Shown: positions 14,433-23,946 of the stretch, in pieces
Layout: every line of letters starts with the position of its first letter
How positions within the stretch are numbered: position 1 is the first letter of the stretch
NCBI GenBank assembly: GCA_003096535.1
Contig: QEKJ01000001.1
Coordinates: 372,001-436,000, forward strand
Length of the DNA: 64,000 nt
Direction of reading: 5' to 3'
From: Agathobaculum butyriciproducens
Lineage (GTDB): Bacteria; Bacillota; Clostridia; Oscillospirales; Butyricicoccaceae
Notes under the pieces: generated by a model
Told to the model about the DNA's origin: nothing
The model's input: only the letters and a program-made list of their open reading frames with translations
Database searches by the model: none
Made by a program: the position numbers and the translations under genes

Positions 14433-17066
14433 TTATGCCAGTCCAAGTTCCTTTACACGAGCCTGTGCCGCTGCCAGACGTGCGATCGGCACGCGGAACG
14501 GCGAGCAGGAAACGTAATTCAGGCCAACATTGTGGCAGAACTCGACGGAGGACAGGTCGCCGCCGTGCTCGCCGCAGATGCCGAGCTTGATGTCCGGGCG
14601 GGTGCGCTTGCCTTCTGCAACAGCGAAGCGGATCAGGCGGCCTACGCCGTTCTGGTCCAGGCGAGCGAACGGATCGGACTCGAGGATCTTCTTGTCGAAG
14701 TAGGTCTCCAGAATGCGGCCCACGTCATCACGGGAGAAGCCGTAGGTCATCTGGGTGAGGTCGTTGGTGCCGAAGGAGAAGAACTCTGCTTCCTTGGCCA
14801 CATCGCCTGCGGTGACTGCGGCACGCGGCGTCTCGATCATCGTGCCGACCATATACTTCATCTTCAGGCCGGACTGCTCGATCAGCTCGTCAGCCTTAGC
14901 CTTGATAACCTTCTTTACAAAGCGCAGCTCGTTGACCTCGGATACCAGCGGAACCATGATCTCCGGCGTGATATGCAGGCCGTCTTCCTTCCAGACATTG
15001 ATAGCTGCGGATACGATAGCCTCGGTCTGCATCTCGGCGATCTCCGGATAAAGAACGTCCAGACGGCAGCCGCGGGTACCCAGCATCGGGTTGAACTCGT
15101 GCAGGCTTTCTACCTTGCCCTTGAGCTTGTCGAAGGATACGCCCATCTCATCGGCCAGCTCCTTGATCTCGTCATCCTCGTGCGGGAGGAACTCATGGAG
15201 CGGCGGGTCAAGCAGACGGATGGTAACCGGCAGGCCGCCCATCGCGCGGTAAATTGCCTCAAAGTCGCCGCGCTGCATCGGCAGGATCTTGGCCAGAGCC
15301 GCCTTGCGCTGCTCGAGCGTATCGGAAATAATCATCTCACGAACCGCCTTGATGCGGGCCGGCTCGAAGAACATATGCTCGGTACGGCAGAGGCCGATGC
15401 CTTCTGCGCCGAACTTGCGGGCCTGCGTTGCATCACGCGGGGTATCGCCGTTGGTGCGAACGTGCAGGGTGCGAATCTCGTCAGCCCAGCCCATGAAGCG
15501 GCCGAAGTCGCCGGTCAGCTCAGCCTCCTGCGTTGCGATCTCGCCGAGGTATACGTTGCCGGTGGAGCCGTCGAGCGAAATAACATCGCCCTCGTGTACT
15601 ACCGTGCCGTCGGCAAAGGTCAGGGTCTTATCCTCTTCGGAAACCTTGATGCCGTTTACGCCTGCTACACAGCAGGTGCCCATGCCGCGGGCTACTACGG
15701 CTGCGTGCGAGGTCATGCCGCCGCGGGCGGTCATGATGCCTTCGGATACGGCCATGCCGTCGATATCCTCCGGAGAGGTCTCCTGACGGACGAGGACAGC
15801 CTTGATTCCGGTCTTGTGGGCCTTAGCTGCATCATCTGCGGTGAAGTAAACTGCGCCGCAGGCTGCACCGGGAGATGCCGGCAGGCCGGTGGTGATCGGC
15901 GTAGCTGCCTTGAGAGCTGCCGGATCGAACGTCGGGTGCAGAAGTGCGTCAAGCTGCTTTGCCTCGACCTTCATAACCGCCTGCTCCTTGGTGCAGACGC
16001 CTTCGTCTACCAGATCAACCGCTACCTTGAGCGCTGCCTGTGCGGTGCGCTTGCCGTTACGGGTCTGCAGCATGTAGAGCTTGCCGTTTTCGATGGTGAA
16101 CTCCATATCCTGCATATCGCCGTAATGCTTCTCAAGGCGGCTGGAAATGTCAACAAACTGCTGATAAACCTCCGGCATGGTATCTGCCAGCGCGGAGATC
16201 GGCTGCGGGGTGCGGATGCCGGCTACAACGTCCTCGCCCTGTGCATTCATCAGGAACTCGCCGTACAGCTTCTTTTCGCCGGTGGCCGGGTTGCGGGTGA
16301 AGGCTACGCCGGTGCCCGAGGTCTCGCCCATATTGCCGAATACCATGGACTGTACGTTTACGGCAGTGCCCCAGCTGTGCGGGATGTCGTTCATGCGGCG
16401 GTAGGTGTTCGCACGCGGATTATCCCACGAGCGGAATACCGCGCGGACAGCCTCCATCAGCTGCTTCTTCGGGTCCTGCGGGAAATCTTCGCCGAGGGAC
16501 TTCTTGTAGTGATCCTTGAACAGAACGATCAGCTCGGACATATCGTCCGCGTCCAGTTCATTATCCATCTTAACGCCCTTTTTGTCCTTTACCTGGTCGA
16601 TAAACTGCTCGAAGGTGGACTTAGGCAGCTCCATAACAACGTCAGAGAACATCTGAATGAAACGGCGGTAGGAATCGCGTGCGAAACGCGGGTTATTGGT
16701 CAGCTTGGCAACTGCTTCGCAGATCTCGTCGTTCATGCCGAGGTTAAGGATGGTATCCATCATGCCGGGCATGGATGCGCGCGCACCCGAACGAACGGAT
16801 ACGAGCAGCGGCTTCTCGGGATCGCCGAGAGTCTTGCCGGTAACCTTTTCAAGCTGATCGAGGTACTCCAGAATCTGATCCTGAATATCCGGATAAATAG
16901 TCTTGCCGTCCTCATAATAACGGGTGCAGGCCTCGGTGGTGATGGTGAAACCCTGCGGCACAGGCATGCCCAGTCCGGTCATTTCAGCCAGATTGGCACC
17001 CTTGCCGCCAAGCAGCTCACGCATTTTTCCGTTGCCCTCCGGGAACATGTAAACATACTTTTTCAT
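14433..17066 (-). CDS. ppdK: Pyruvate, phosphate dikinase
   Basis: 877-residue cytoplasmic enzyme interconverting pyruvate, ATP and Pi with PEP, AMP and PPi. It has an N-terminal ATP-grasp domain (GGKGANLAEM at the start), a central phosphohistidine domain with GGMTSHAAVVARGMG (catalytic His), and a C-terminal TIM barrel ending in GICGEHGGD (proton-relay Cys). Full family length. The start at 17066 has GGAGGA about 9 nt upstream, whereas the frame further upstream lacks a better site. With the glycolytic operon at 32-38 kb it suggests PPi-linked lower glycolysis or gluconeogenesis. Confidence 0.97.
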   Translation of the reverse strand: MKKYVYMFPEGNGKMRELLGGKGANLAEMTGLGMPVPQGFTITTEACTRYYEDGKTIYPDIQDQILEYLDQLEKVTGKTLGDPEKPLLVSVRSGARASMPGMMDTILNLGMNDEICEAVAKLTNNPRFARDSYRRFIQMFSDVVMELPKSTFEQFIDQVKDKKGVKMDNELDADDMSELIVLFKDHYKKSLGEDFPQDPKKQLMEAVRAVFRSWDNPRANTYRRMNDIPHSWGTAVNVQSMVFGNMGETSGTGVAFTRNPATGEKKLYGEFLMNAQGEDVVAGIRTPQPISALADTMPEVYQQFVDISSRLEKHYGDMQDMEFTIENGKLYMLQTRNGKRTAQAALKVAVDLVDEGVCTKEQAVMKVEAKQLDALLHPTFDPAALKAATPITTGLPASPGAACGAVYFTADDAAKAHKTGIKAVLVRQETSPEDIDGMAVSEGIMTARGGMTSHAAVVARGMGTCCVAGVNGIKVSEEDKTLTFADGTVVHEGDVISLDGSTGNVYLGEIATQEAELTGDFGRFMGWADEIRTLHVRTNGDTPRDATQARKFGAEGIGLCRTEHMFFEPARIKAVREMIISDTLEQRKAALAKILPMQRGDFEAIYRAMGGLPVTIRLLDPPLHEFLPHEDDEIKELADEMGVSFDKLKGKVESLHEFNPMLGTRGCRLDVLYPEIAEMQTEAIVSAAINVWKEDGLHITPEIMVPLVSEVNELRFVKKVIKAKADELIEQSGLKMKYMVGTMIETPRAAVTAGDVAKEAEFFSFGTNDLTQMTYGFSRDDVGRILETYFDKKILESDPFARLDQNGVGRLIRFAVAEGKRTRPDIKLGICGEHGGDLSSVEFCHNVGLNYVSCSPFRVPIARLAAAQARVKELGLA

Positions 17067-17368
17067 TTGGGTATTTCCTCCGTTTCGATTGATGCTCTCT
17101 CTAATACTCATTCTCTTTATCACGCAAGCACATTATAGCACGTTAGCGGTGAAATATTCCATTGTAGTATTATACCGATTTCCCACGAATATATTGTGCA
17201 CTTTGACCAATTATGTATTTTTAACCAAAACTCAAACGTTTGCGTAAAATCTATCTTTTTAATTTATCAGAAATTTTATCCGATTTTTATTTTATCTTTT
17301 CCTATTTTTCTCGATTTTTATGGTGTTTTGGGCGTAAATACGTTTCATGCCTGTCAGCTTTCATTCTA
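17067..17368. other. AT-rich interval upstream of ppdK
   Basis: 302 bp, distinctly AT-rich. It holds the ppdK promoter (17132-17140) and no gene. A TTTATCTTTTCC-rich tract about 17265-17310 may help end transcription of the SLH protease gene, but no clear hairpin is seen. Confidence 0.55.
17132..17140 (-). promoter_or_regulatory. Extended -10 promoter of ppdK
   Basis: TGC-TATAAT on the minus strand (TG-N-TATAAT extended -10), about 66 nt upstream of the ppdK start; the -35 is poor. A second TATAAT lies at about 17168-17173. Confidence 0.5.
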
Positions 17369-19012
17369 TTAGGCGTAATGCACAAATTCCTGCAAAAGAA
17401 AATCGACGGTCTGAGGCAGACCGCCGATAGAAGCGAATGAATTGCTGGAAACCACGACGCTGATCGCAGGGATGCCGTCGTAGCTGGTCTCGTAGAGCTT
17501 GACCGAATACGGATACGTCGAGGACGAGGTGAACGAGCCGCCGGTAAACTGGTAGAAGGTGTTTTCGCCCAGTGCGGCATAGTAGTGGAGCAGAATCTTG
17601 TCGCCGGCTTCTACCTCTTCCCTGTCGTAGTAGTAGGTGGTCGTGGTGCCCTCCCGGATGGTGCCGAGCAGCGTGACACCGGTCACCGTACCGAAATCCG
17701 GCACCGGATAGTGCTTGCTGTAGCAGCGTGACGCATCCGGCTTGTGGTTGCGATTATACTCGCCGGGAGAGTACGCCGTACCGTCTCCGATCAGGCTGTT
17801 CAGGTAGCGGATCGGCACCGAGTAAGACGGTACGCCGCCGGAATGGCTGCTGACCGTAATGCCGACAACCTTGCCCTCATCGTTGATGAGCGCACCGCCG
17901 GAGTTGCCGCTGATGACCTGCGCCGTGCTTTCGATCATCGGTGCAAGGTAATCGTCGTTTTCCGGGTCGGTCACCTTGCCGGTCGTAACCGTTGCGGCGC
18001 CGCCGCCCGGGTAGCCGAGCGCGTAGACCGTGTCGCCTTTCTCGACCTCGGTGGTAACACCGAGGTACGGCAGCGTGCTGCCGACTACACGGATATGCGC
18101 GATGTCCGCGTCCGCGTCAAAGCTGTAGATCGTGACTTCCCGCTTGGTGCCGTCGTACATCTCAGCCACAAGGCGGTAAACGCCGTTGACAAGGTGTCCG
18201 CAGGTTACAGCATCGCCGCGTGCGCTGAGCACAACGCCGCTGCCGATGCCGAGGATATTATTCTTGTAATCGTAGGCGTACAGCTTGAAAATCGCCGGTA
18301 CACAGGCACTGAACACCTCGTCCGCCGTCATGCCGACATGTGCTTCCACAGTGAAGCTCTGCCGCAGATCCGGCTTTGCCATACGGGTGACGATGGCCGC
18401 AACCTCGCTGCGGCGAATGTTGGTGTTCGGCTTGAAATCATGCGCGTTGTTGCTGCCCGTAAGTACGCCTGCCCGGTACAGACGGTACACATCAGCGGCA
18501 TAGCCTGCCGACATGTCCACATCCGCAATCGCACCGTCCGCAATGTCGTTGATCGCGGTCAGGGCGTCCTCCGGCAGCGCGTTTGCAAAGATGGACGCAA
18601 ACTGTGCTCGGGTCGCCGGCTGATCGTAATCCGCATAAGTCGTGTTAATAATACCATTTTCCAGCGCATACGTCACATACGGCTGATACCACGGACGAAC
18701 TTTGTCAAAATCCGCACTGCCGCTGACATAGGTGCTGTGCAGACACGCCGCCAGCTTGATCGCCTGTGCGATCGTCAGGTTGCTGTTCGGCTTGAACTGG
18801 GTGGCGTTTACGCCGTCCACCAGCTTGTATTCATACGCCGCCTGAACATTCTGCGCGTACCACTCGGTTGAGGGCACGTCGGTGAACTGTCCGGCAGGAT
18901 ACGTTGTTTTCGAAGTAAAGTTTTCATAGCCCGCAAAAGCCGCAGGCAGCATGCCGACCATCAGCGCAGCCGCTGTGATCAGACTGAGCAATCGTTTTTT
19001 CACGAATTGCAT
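17369..19012 (-). CDS. Secreted S-layer-homology trypsin-like serine protease
   Basis: 547 residues. The signal peptide (KKRLLSLITAAALMVGMLPAAFA, cleavage near residue 27; hydrophobic core LITAAALMVGMLPA) is followed by three SLH repeats (about 40-95, 100-155, 158-215) that bind cell-wall polymer. Next comes a DegP/trypsin-like protease domain with the triad H273 (TCGHLV), D303 (DADIAH) and S371 (ISGNSGGAL). The C-terminal ~110 residues are unassigned and Tyr/Ser/Thr-rich. Cell-surface quality control or peptide processing is a fair inference. ATG with an AGGGAGGA-like site. Confidence 0.9.
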   Translation of the reverse strand: MQFVKKRLLSLITAAALMVGMLPAAFAGYENFTSKTTYPAGQFTDVPSTEWYAQNVQAAYEYKLVDGVNATQFKPNSNLTIAQAIKLAACLHSTYVSGSADFDKVRPWYQPYVTYALENGIINTTYADYDQPATRAQFASIFANALPEDALTAINDIADGAIADVDMSAGYAADVYRLYRAGVLTGSNNAHDFKPNTNIRRSEVAAIVTRMAKPDLRQSFTVEAHVGMTADEVFSACVPAIFKLYAYDYKNNILGIGSGVVLSARGDAVTCGHLVNGVYRLVAEMYDGTKREVTIYSFDADADIAHIRVVGSTLPYLGVTTEVEKGDTVYALGYPGGGAATVTTGKVTDPENDDYLAPMIESTAQVISGNSGGALINDEGKVVGITVSSHSGGVPSYSVPIRYLNSLIGDGTAYSPGEYNRNHKPDASRCYSKHYPVPDFGTVTGVTLLGTIREGTTTTYYYDREEVEAGDKILLHYYAALGENTFYQFTGGSFTSSSTYPYSVKLYETSYDGIPAISVVVSSNSFASIGGLPQTVDFLLQEFVHYA

Positions 19013-19051
19013 TCCTCCCTTTTGAGGCGTAGGTTTGTGGATTGGGATACA

Positions 19052-19254
19052 GGGCCGCAGAGCGACCCTGCTGAGCTGTCGCGAAACTACAGTTTCGCCG
19101 ACAAGAGGAACGGACCGTGGGCCGTTCCAAAGTCGTCCGAAAGTTCCTATTCAGAAACTTTCTCCCTCTAGAAGTCAAAAAAGCGTGATACATGCTCCCG
19201 CTTTTTTGGCATTTGCGCAGCAAATGCTATTTCATGCGCGCTTCCGCGCGAAAC
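19052..19254 (-). repeat. Hairpin-string element, copy 2
   Basis: Inverted relative to copy 1 (14152-14407). The shared core GGAGGGAGAAAGTTTC...GGAACTTTC through the GTCCGTTCC hairpin is almost unchanged. The neighbouring hairpin changes from GCGGAAC/GTTCCGC to GCGAAAC/GTTTCGC on both sides (a paired change). The GC and ATTTGC hairpins with the CTATTTCATGC linker end the element. It lies just upstream of the SLH protease gene. Confidence 0.75.
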
Positions 19255-19379
19255 ACTTAGAAATACCAGTTAAATAGCATCTCCAGCAAACCGGTTCACA
19301 TTTACTTAAATATACACCGATTCTGTGAGGAATTGGTGAAATATTTGTAAAAATCGGTTTACAGAACGGTTTGCAAAAC

Positions 19380-19874
19380 TCAGTTCTCGTAAGCGGCTAC
19401 GATCTCGCCGATATACATAGTGTGGTAGTCGTGATCGCCGTACCACTTGTCCTGCACTTCCTGCGCCATATCGTCCGGTGCGATGTCGGTCACACCGCGC
19501 TTGCGGCAGATAAGTACCAGCTCGGCCTCCTCGAAGGTCGGCTGACCCTCTACGAATACCGGGGTAAGGCCGCTCTCGTGCATCTTATCCATGTCACGGC
19601 CAGACTTGGAGCCCATCTTGTTCAGCGCATCACGGTTGCCGTCCTTGAGCACAGTCAGGGTGAAATACTCGCCTGCGTCTACAAACTCCTTGGTGAAGCG
19701 GCTCTTGCGGATATAGCAGGTCGCACTCGGCTTGCCCCACATAACGCCTACAGCACCCCAGCTTGCGGTCATGGTGTTCCACTTGTCCTCAGTGCCTGCG
19801 GAAATCAGCATCCACTTCTGACCGATCAGATCGAACGGATTGAAAGACTTTTCGGCAATGTTGATCTTCTTCAT
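19380..19874 (-). CDS. Flavin reductase-family protein (FMN-binding split barrel)
   Basis: 164 residues, the length of short flavin reductase-like FMN proteins. The FMN-binding core is seen in KWMLISAGTEDKWNTMTASWGAVGVMWGKP (landmarks NTMTASWGAVGVMWG) and CYIRKSRFTKEFVDAGEYFTL. Such proteins reduce or store flavin for partner oxidoreductases; partner and substrate are unknown. AGGAGG site 7 nt upstream. Flanked by repeats on both sides, so probably monocistronic. Confidence 0.88.
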   Translation of the reverse strand: MKKINIAEKSFNPFDLIGQKWMLISAGTEDKWNTMTASWGAVGVMWGKPSATCYIRKSRFTKEFVDAGEYFTLTVLKDGNRDALNKMGSKSGRDMDKMHESGLTPVFVEGQPTFEEAELVLICRKRGVTDIAPDDMAQEVQDKWYGDHDYHTMYIGEIVAAYEN

Positions 19875-19906
19875 GATATGTTACCTCCTGAGAGAATTGT
19901 TTAGCA

Positions 19907-20012
19907 AATTGAGAATGGAGAATGGAAAATTAGCGCTATCCTTGTGCGAGTCCCGTCCGCGCTGCGCTGGTATCGCGCAAGAATAGCGACATTCTCAATT
20001 CTCCATTATCCA
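19907..20012. repeat. Inverted heptamer-array element downstream of ftsK
   Basis: Arms ATTGAGAATGGAGAATGGAA and CATTCTCAATTCTCCATTAT enclose an AGCGCTATCCTTG...GCGCAAGAATAGCG hairpin. The interior matches the interior of 6421-6706 in inverted orientation. The element directly abuts the ftsK stop codon. Confidence 0.75.
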
Positions 20013-22577
20013 TTACTGCTGCTTATCCAACGGCATTGTGCGGCGCAGCTTCATCTCCTGCCAGTCCTCACGCGAGATGAGGATCTGGCGCGGCTTCGAG
20101 CCTTCGGACGGGCCGATGATACCGCGATCCTCAATCTGGTCGATGATACGCGCGGCACGCGAATAGCCCAGCTTCAGACGACGCTGCAGCATGGATGTGG
20201 ACGCCTGACGGCAGTCCATGATGACCTCGATGGCTTCCTCGATGAGTTCATCCTCATCGTCGCCCGGGTCGTTCGTGCCGCTGCTGCCGCCCTTGTTATT
20301 GCCTACCTGTTCGGCCTGCTGCTCGATGTGCTCGAGGATTTCCTCGCTGTACTCGGCGGTGCTGGTCTCCTTGATGCGGGCAATAACAGCTTCAATCTCC
20401 TCGTTGGAGATAAAGCAGCCCTGTACACGGGTCGGCTTGCCCTCACCGAGCGGCGCATACAGCATATCGCCCTTGCCGATCAGCTTTTCCGCGCCGGTCG
20501 TATCCAGAATGATACGGGATTCGATCTGGCTGGCTACCGCAAACGCGATACGCGACGGGATATTTGCCTTCATGATACCGGTGATAACGTCAGCCGACGG
20601 ACGCTGTGTTGCTACAACAAGGTGCATGCCTGCGGCTCGCGCCTTCTGCGCGATACGGCAGATGGAGTTCTCGACTTCCTTGGCAGCGACCATCATCAGG
20701 TCGGCCAACTCGTCGATGACAATGACGATCTGCGGCAGCACCTGATACTGCTCGGGATGGCCGTCCTCGGTCTGCTCTGCTTTGGCCTTTTCGGAACGCA
20801 TGAGGTCGTTATAGCCGACCAGATTGCGCACCTGATGGTCCGCGAACAGCTTGTAGCGGCGTTCCATCTCACCGACCGCCCAATTGAGCGCACCAGCGGC
20901 CTTTTTCGGGTCGGTAACGACCGGAATCAGCAGGTGCGGAATGCCGTTGTAGTTGCCCAGTTCAACCATCTTCGGGTCCACCATGATGAGGCGGACCTCC
21001 TCCGGCGTAGACTTGTACAGCAGCGAAATCAGCATGGAGTTGATGCACACCGACTTACCGGAGCCGGTGGTGCCGGCAATCAGCATGTGTGGCATCTTGG
21101 CAATGTCGCCGATGACCGGCTTGCCGGTAATGTCCTTGCCAACGGCAAAGGACAGGCGGCTTTTCGCATTCGCGAACGCCGGAGAACCGATACACTCGCG
21201 GATAAAGACGGTATTGACCGTCTTGTTCGGCACCTCGATGCCGACCGCGACCTTATCCGGGATAGGCGCGATACGCACGTTCGCCGCGCCGAGCGACAGC
21301 GCAATGTCGTCCGACAGGGCGGTGATGCGCGAGATTTTGATGCCGCGCGGGATGGTCAGCTCGAACCGGGTGACGGACGGGCCGCGCACGATGCCGATGA
21401 TCTGCGCCTCGATGTTGAACGAGTCGAGCGTATCGAGCAGGCACGCCGAGCTTTCGCGCAGCTCGGCTTCTGCGCCCGCGACAGAGGCGTGCTTGCCCTG
21501 TGTCAGCAGGTCGATCGGCGGGTAGTCGTAGACCGGCATGGGCGCTTTCTGGCTCTCGTCGATGGCGATATTCATGGCTTCCTGCTCGGTCTCCGAGATG
21601 TTCTCGGTCTTTTTCGACTTGGATGCCGGTGCAGGAGCCGCCTCATGCTCGGGCTCCGGCTCGGAAACATGCGCCGATTCTTCCTCCGGCTGCTTGTTTT
21701 CGACCAGATTCATAATGCTTCCGGCTTTTTTCTTCACGTTATCACGCAGTGAGCGCAGATATTCGTCCGGTGCGATGGCCTTGCCCTTGCGCTTTCGCGG
21801 GTCGATCAGTTCCTCGCCCGGCTTATCCTCTCCGGGCGGGTCAGTGTCAATCGGGATGTCAAAGTCAGATTTACGGTGTGCGCGGCGTTCCTCTCGGCGC
21901 TGTGCATGCGCAGCTGCCGCTTCGTGGATGTTCGGCAGCTGGAGAGGTGCTTCGTAGCGCTCGCGCTCCTCCTCGTCCTCGTATTCGTACTCGGGCGGAC
22001 GAACCATGTCGTACAGCGCCTGCGGCGTAATCCGGCAAGCCACCAACAGCGACACGATGAACAGCACCAGCAGGATGAGCAGTGCGCCGATGGACGAGAG
22101 CGCCCACTCGAGCAGGATGTACAGACCGCCGCCCAGCAGACCGCCGGACGAGCCTTCCATGCCGGTAGAGAGCAGACCGCTGAGCGTGCTCATGGACAGG
22201 TCGTACTCATTTGCACACGAAAAGGCGTGAATGATACTGCCGATCAGCAATGGCATGAGCGCGATACACGTTCCGCGCAGGCGCACGGGACCCTTGGGAC
22301 GCGCAAACAGCAGCACGGCGATGCCGATCAGCGCAAACGGCATGACATACGCGCCCTTGCCAATGAGCGCACCGATGCCGCGGTGCAGCCACTTGAGCAG
22401 CACGCCGTCGATCGGCAGGATCGACAGCAGGCACAGCAGACCGACAATGCCCCAGATTGCGCCCCAGACCGGACGGGACAGGATCGGACCGAGTTCCTCC
22501 GGCTGCGGCTGTGCCGCACGCTTGCCCTTGGGCGCGCTTTTCGTCGATTTTTTAGTTGTGGTTTTCCTTGCAGCCAA
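20013..22577 (-). CDS. ftsK: DNA translocase FtsK/SpoIIIE
   Basis: 854-residue hexameric DNA pump for chromosome segregation at division or sporulation septa. It has an N-terminal membrane domain with four or five hydrophobic segments (about 35-200). A charged linker follows (about 205-370, with PEPEHEAAPAPASKSKK). The RecA-like motor has Walker A GTTGSGKSV and Walker B IVIVIDELADLMM. A C-terminal gamma winged helix is present (SMLQRRLKLGYSRAARIIDQ). The start is TTG with an AAGGAT site. Sporulation-specific SpoIIIE versus vegetative FtsK cannot be told apart here. Confidence 0.96.
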   Translation of the reverse strand: MAARKTTTKKSTKSAPKGKRAAQPQPEELGPILSRPVWGAIWGIVGLLCLLSILPIDGVLLKWLHRGIGALIGKGAYVMPFALIGIAVLLFARPKGPVRLRGTCIALMPLLIGSIIHAFSCANEYDLSMSTLSGLLSTGMEGSSGGLLGGGLYILLEWALSSIGALLILLVLFIVSLLVACRITPQALYDMVRPPEYEYEDEEERERYEAPLQLPNIHEAAAAHAQRREERRAHRKSDFDIPIDTDPPGEDKPGEELIDPRKRKGKAIAPDEYLRSLRDNVKKKAGSIMNLVENKQPEEESAHVSEPEPEHEAAPAPASKSKKTENISETEQEAMNIAIDESQKAPMPVYDYPPIDLLTQGKHASVAGAEAELRESSACLLDTLDSFNIEAQIIGIVRGPSVTRFELTIPRGIKISRITALSDDIALSLGAANVRIAPIPDKVAVGIEVPNKTVNTVFIRECIGSPAFANAKSRLSFAVGKDITGKPVIGDIAKMPHMLIAGTTGSGKSVCINSMLISLLYKSTPEEVRLIMVDPKMVELGNYNGIPHLLIPVVTDPKKAAGALNWAVGEMERRYKLFADHQVRNLVGYNDLMRSEKAKAEQTEDGHPEQYQVLPQIVIVIDELADLMMVAAKEVENSICRIAQKARAAGMHLVVATQRPSADVITGIMKANIPSRIAFAVASQIESRIILDTTGAEKLIGKGDMLYAPLGEGKPTRVQGCFISNEEIEAVIARIKETSTAEYSEEILEHIEQQAEQVGNNKGGSSGTNDPGDDEDELIEEAIEVIMDCRQASTSMLQRRLKLGYSRAARIIDQIEDRGIIGPSEGSKPRQILISREDWQEMKLRRTMPLDKQQ

Positions 22578-22663
22578 AACTTCTATCCTTCAACTTTCTT
22601 TGTGATTCAATCTGACGGCGTTCTGCGCCGTTTTTCCGCTTTCTGCGGATACTCTGCAAGCAT

Positions 22664-22672
22664 ATTATAGCA
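22664..22672 (-). promoter_or_regulatory. Extended -10 promoter of ftsK
   Basis: TGC-TATAAT on the minus strand, about 90 nt before the TTG start; weak -35. Confidence 0.45.
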
Positions 22673-22727
22673 TAGAAATCCGGTTTTTACCACTGTTTTT
22701 CCGGAAAACAGCGGCCGGTCTGCTCGT

Positions 22728-23549
22728 TTAGCCGTTCTCTGCGATGATGCGGTCGATGGCGGCTGCTACTCCGTCCTGGGCGTTGGTGAGCGTCTCGCGC
22801 AGGCACAGATTTTTGACGGCTGCGCTTGCGTTTCCCATCGCAATCGGGAGGGCTACGGCGTTCAGCATTTCAAGGTCGTTTTCGCTGTCGCCGATGGCCG
22901 CGGCGTGGTCGAGGTCGGTGCCCAGCTCGCGGCACAGCATGCCGAGAGCAACGCCCTTGTCCGCGGCCGGCGTGATGACCTCGAGGTTATCGGTCGCGCT
23001 GCTCATCACGCGGATACCCGGAATCTGTTCCAGCTGCGCACGGGCGCGCACGAGCATGACCGGGTCCTGGCTGCGGATGAACATTTTATCGACCGAAATG
23101 TGGTTTGTGGCAATATATTCCGCAACAGACGGCACAACTTTTTTCGCGCTTAAATAGCCTTCATTCGACTTATACTTGCCAAATTCGATATCATCATACG
23201 GAGTAATGAGTAACGTCTCCCCTACATACACCATCGTGATCATGCCGATGCGCTCCACCACAGCAGACGCACGCACGGCAGCTTCCCACGGCATGGACAT
23301 ACGCATGGTGCAGCGCTCCTGCGACACGCTCGACAGCGTAGCGCCGCCCGAGGTGACCATCTGGTCATCCGTACCGAGCATGAGCGCGAAGTCGCGTGCC
23401 TCGCCGCAGATGCGTCCGGTGGAGACCACAACATGAATGCCGCTCTCGCGGGCACGGCGCACGGCATCGGCGGTCGCCGGAGAGACCTGATTCTGCGGAT
23501 TGAGCGCGGTTCCGTCTAAATCGAGCGCGATAAGGTCGATTTTTTTCAT
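22728..23549 (-). CDS. Cof-type HAD-IIB family phosphatase
   Basis: 273-residue haloacid-dehalogenase-type hydrolase. Motif I LDLDGTALNP (nucleophile D10 and acid D12 region), motif II VVVSTGR, motif III lysine in the K-rich region about 200 and motif IV GDSENDLEML are all present, with a C2B cap between. Such enzymes dephosphorylate sugar phosphates, pyridoxal phosphate or flavin precursors; the substrate is unknown. AGGAGG site. It lies divergent from the phage cassette, whose promoter is less than 120 bp away. Confidence 0.93.
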   Translation of the reverse strand: MKKIDLIALDLDGTALNPQNQVSPATADAVRRARESGIHVVVSTGRICGEARDFALMLGTDDQMVTSGGATLSSVSQERCTMRMSMPWEAAVRASAVVERIGMITMVYVGETLLITPYDDIEFGKYKSNEGYLSAKKVVPSVAEYIATNHISVDKMFIRSQDPVMLVRARAQLEQIPGIRVMSSATDNLEVITPAADKGVALGMLCRELGTDLDHAAAIGDSENDLEMLNAVALPIAMGNASAAVKNLCLRETLTNAQDGVAAAIDRIIAENG

Positions 23550-23658
23550 CTTCTTTCCTCCTGATACTGGCGCTGCTGCGCCGCATATTTTCCATCTTAT
23601 TCAGCATACCGCAGCTGGGCAAAAATTGCAAGCAAATAAAAAAATCGAACATTTGTTC

Positions 23659-23687
23659 TTGACAAATTCGGATTTTGCTCCTATTCT
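23659..23687 (+). promoter_or_regulatory. Promoter of the phage head/packaging cassette
   Basis: TTGACA (23659-23664), 17 nt, TATTCT (23682-23687), 27 nt upstream of the first cassette gene. A vegetative sigma-A type promoter without an obvious operator. Confidence 0.75.
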
Positions 23688-23713
23688 ATGGCTCATCGAA
23701 AGGAGGTGAGGCC

Positions 23714-23926
23714 ATGTGCAGCGAAAACGAAAGGCCGGATCGGCTGATCCGCATGCTGTACGACATCGCAGACGATGCGGAAGCGCCCGCGAACAGCCGG
23801 CTCAGCGCGATCAAGGAAATTCTCGACCGGACGGTCGGCAAAGGCGTAATGCTGGGCGGCGAGCAGACCGAAGTCCAGCCGGTGGAGATCGTGTTTCGGA
23901 TCGTAGACGATACGAATTCCCCGTAA
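23714..23926 (+). CDS. Small phage protein, terminase small subunit-like or N-terminal part of the terminase
   Basis: 70 residues, GGAGGTGAGGCC site, first gene of the cassette. The helical stretch LIRMLYDIADDAEAPANSRLSAIKEILDRTVGK resembles the short repeat seen in small terminase proteins (landmarks DDAEAPANSRLSAIKEILDR). Its stop codon is at 23924-23926. Reading on in the -1 frame from the last codons leads directly into the conserved start of the large terminase (VTRRQAAFMQSD). It may therefore be the N-terminal part of one protein made by frameshifting, or of a gene split by mutation. Confidence 0.65.
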   Translation: MCSENERPDRLIRMLYDIADDAEAPANSRLSAIKEILDRTVGKGVMLGGEQTEVQPVEIVFRIVDDTNSP

Positions 23927-23946
23927 CACGGCGGCAGGCAGCGTTC

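Noticed and set aside
14532..17138. 868-codon plus-strand open frame opposite ppdK
   Set aside because: Antisense shadow of a high-GC gene with full family conservation on the other strand.
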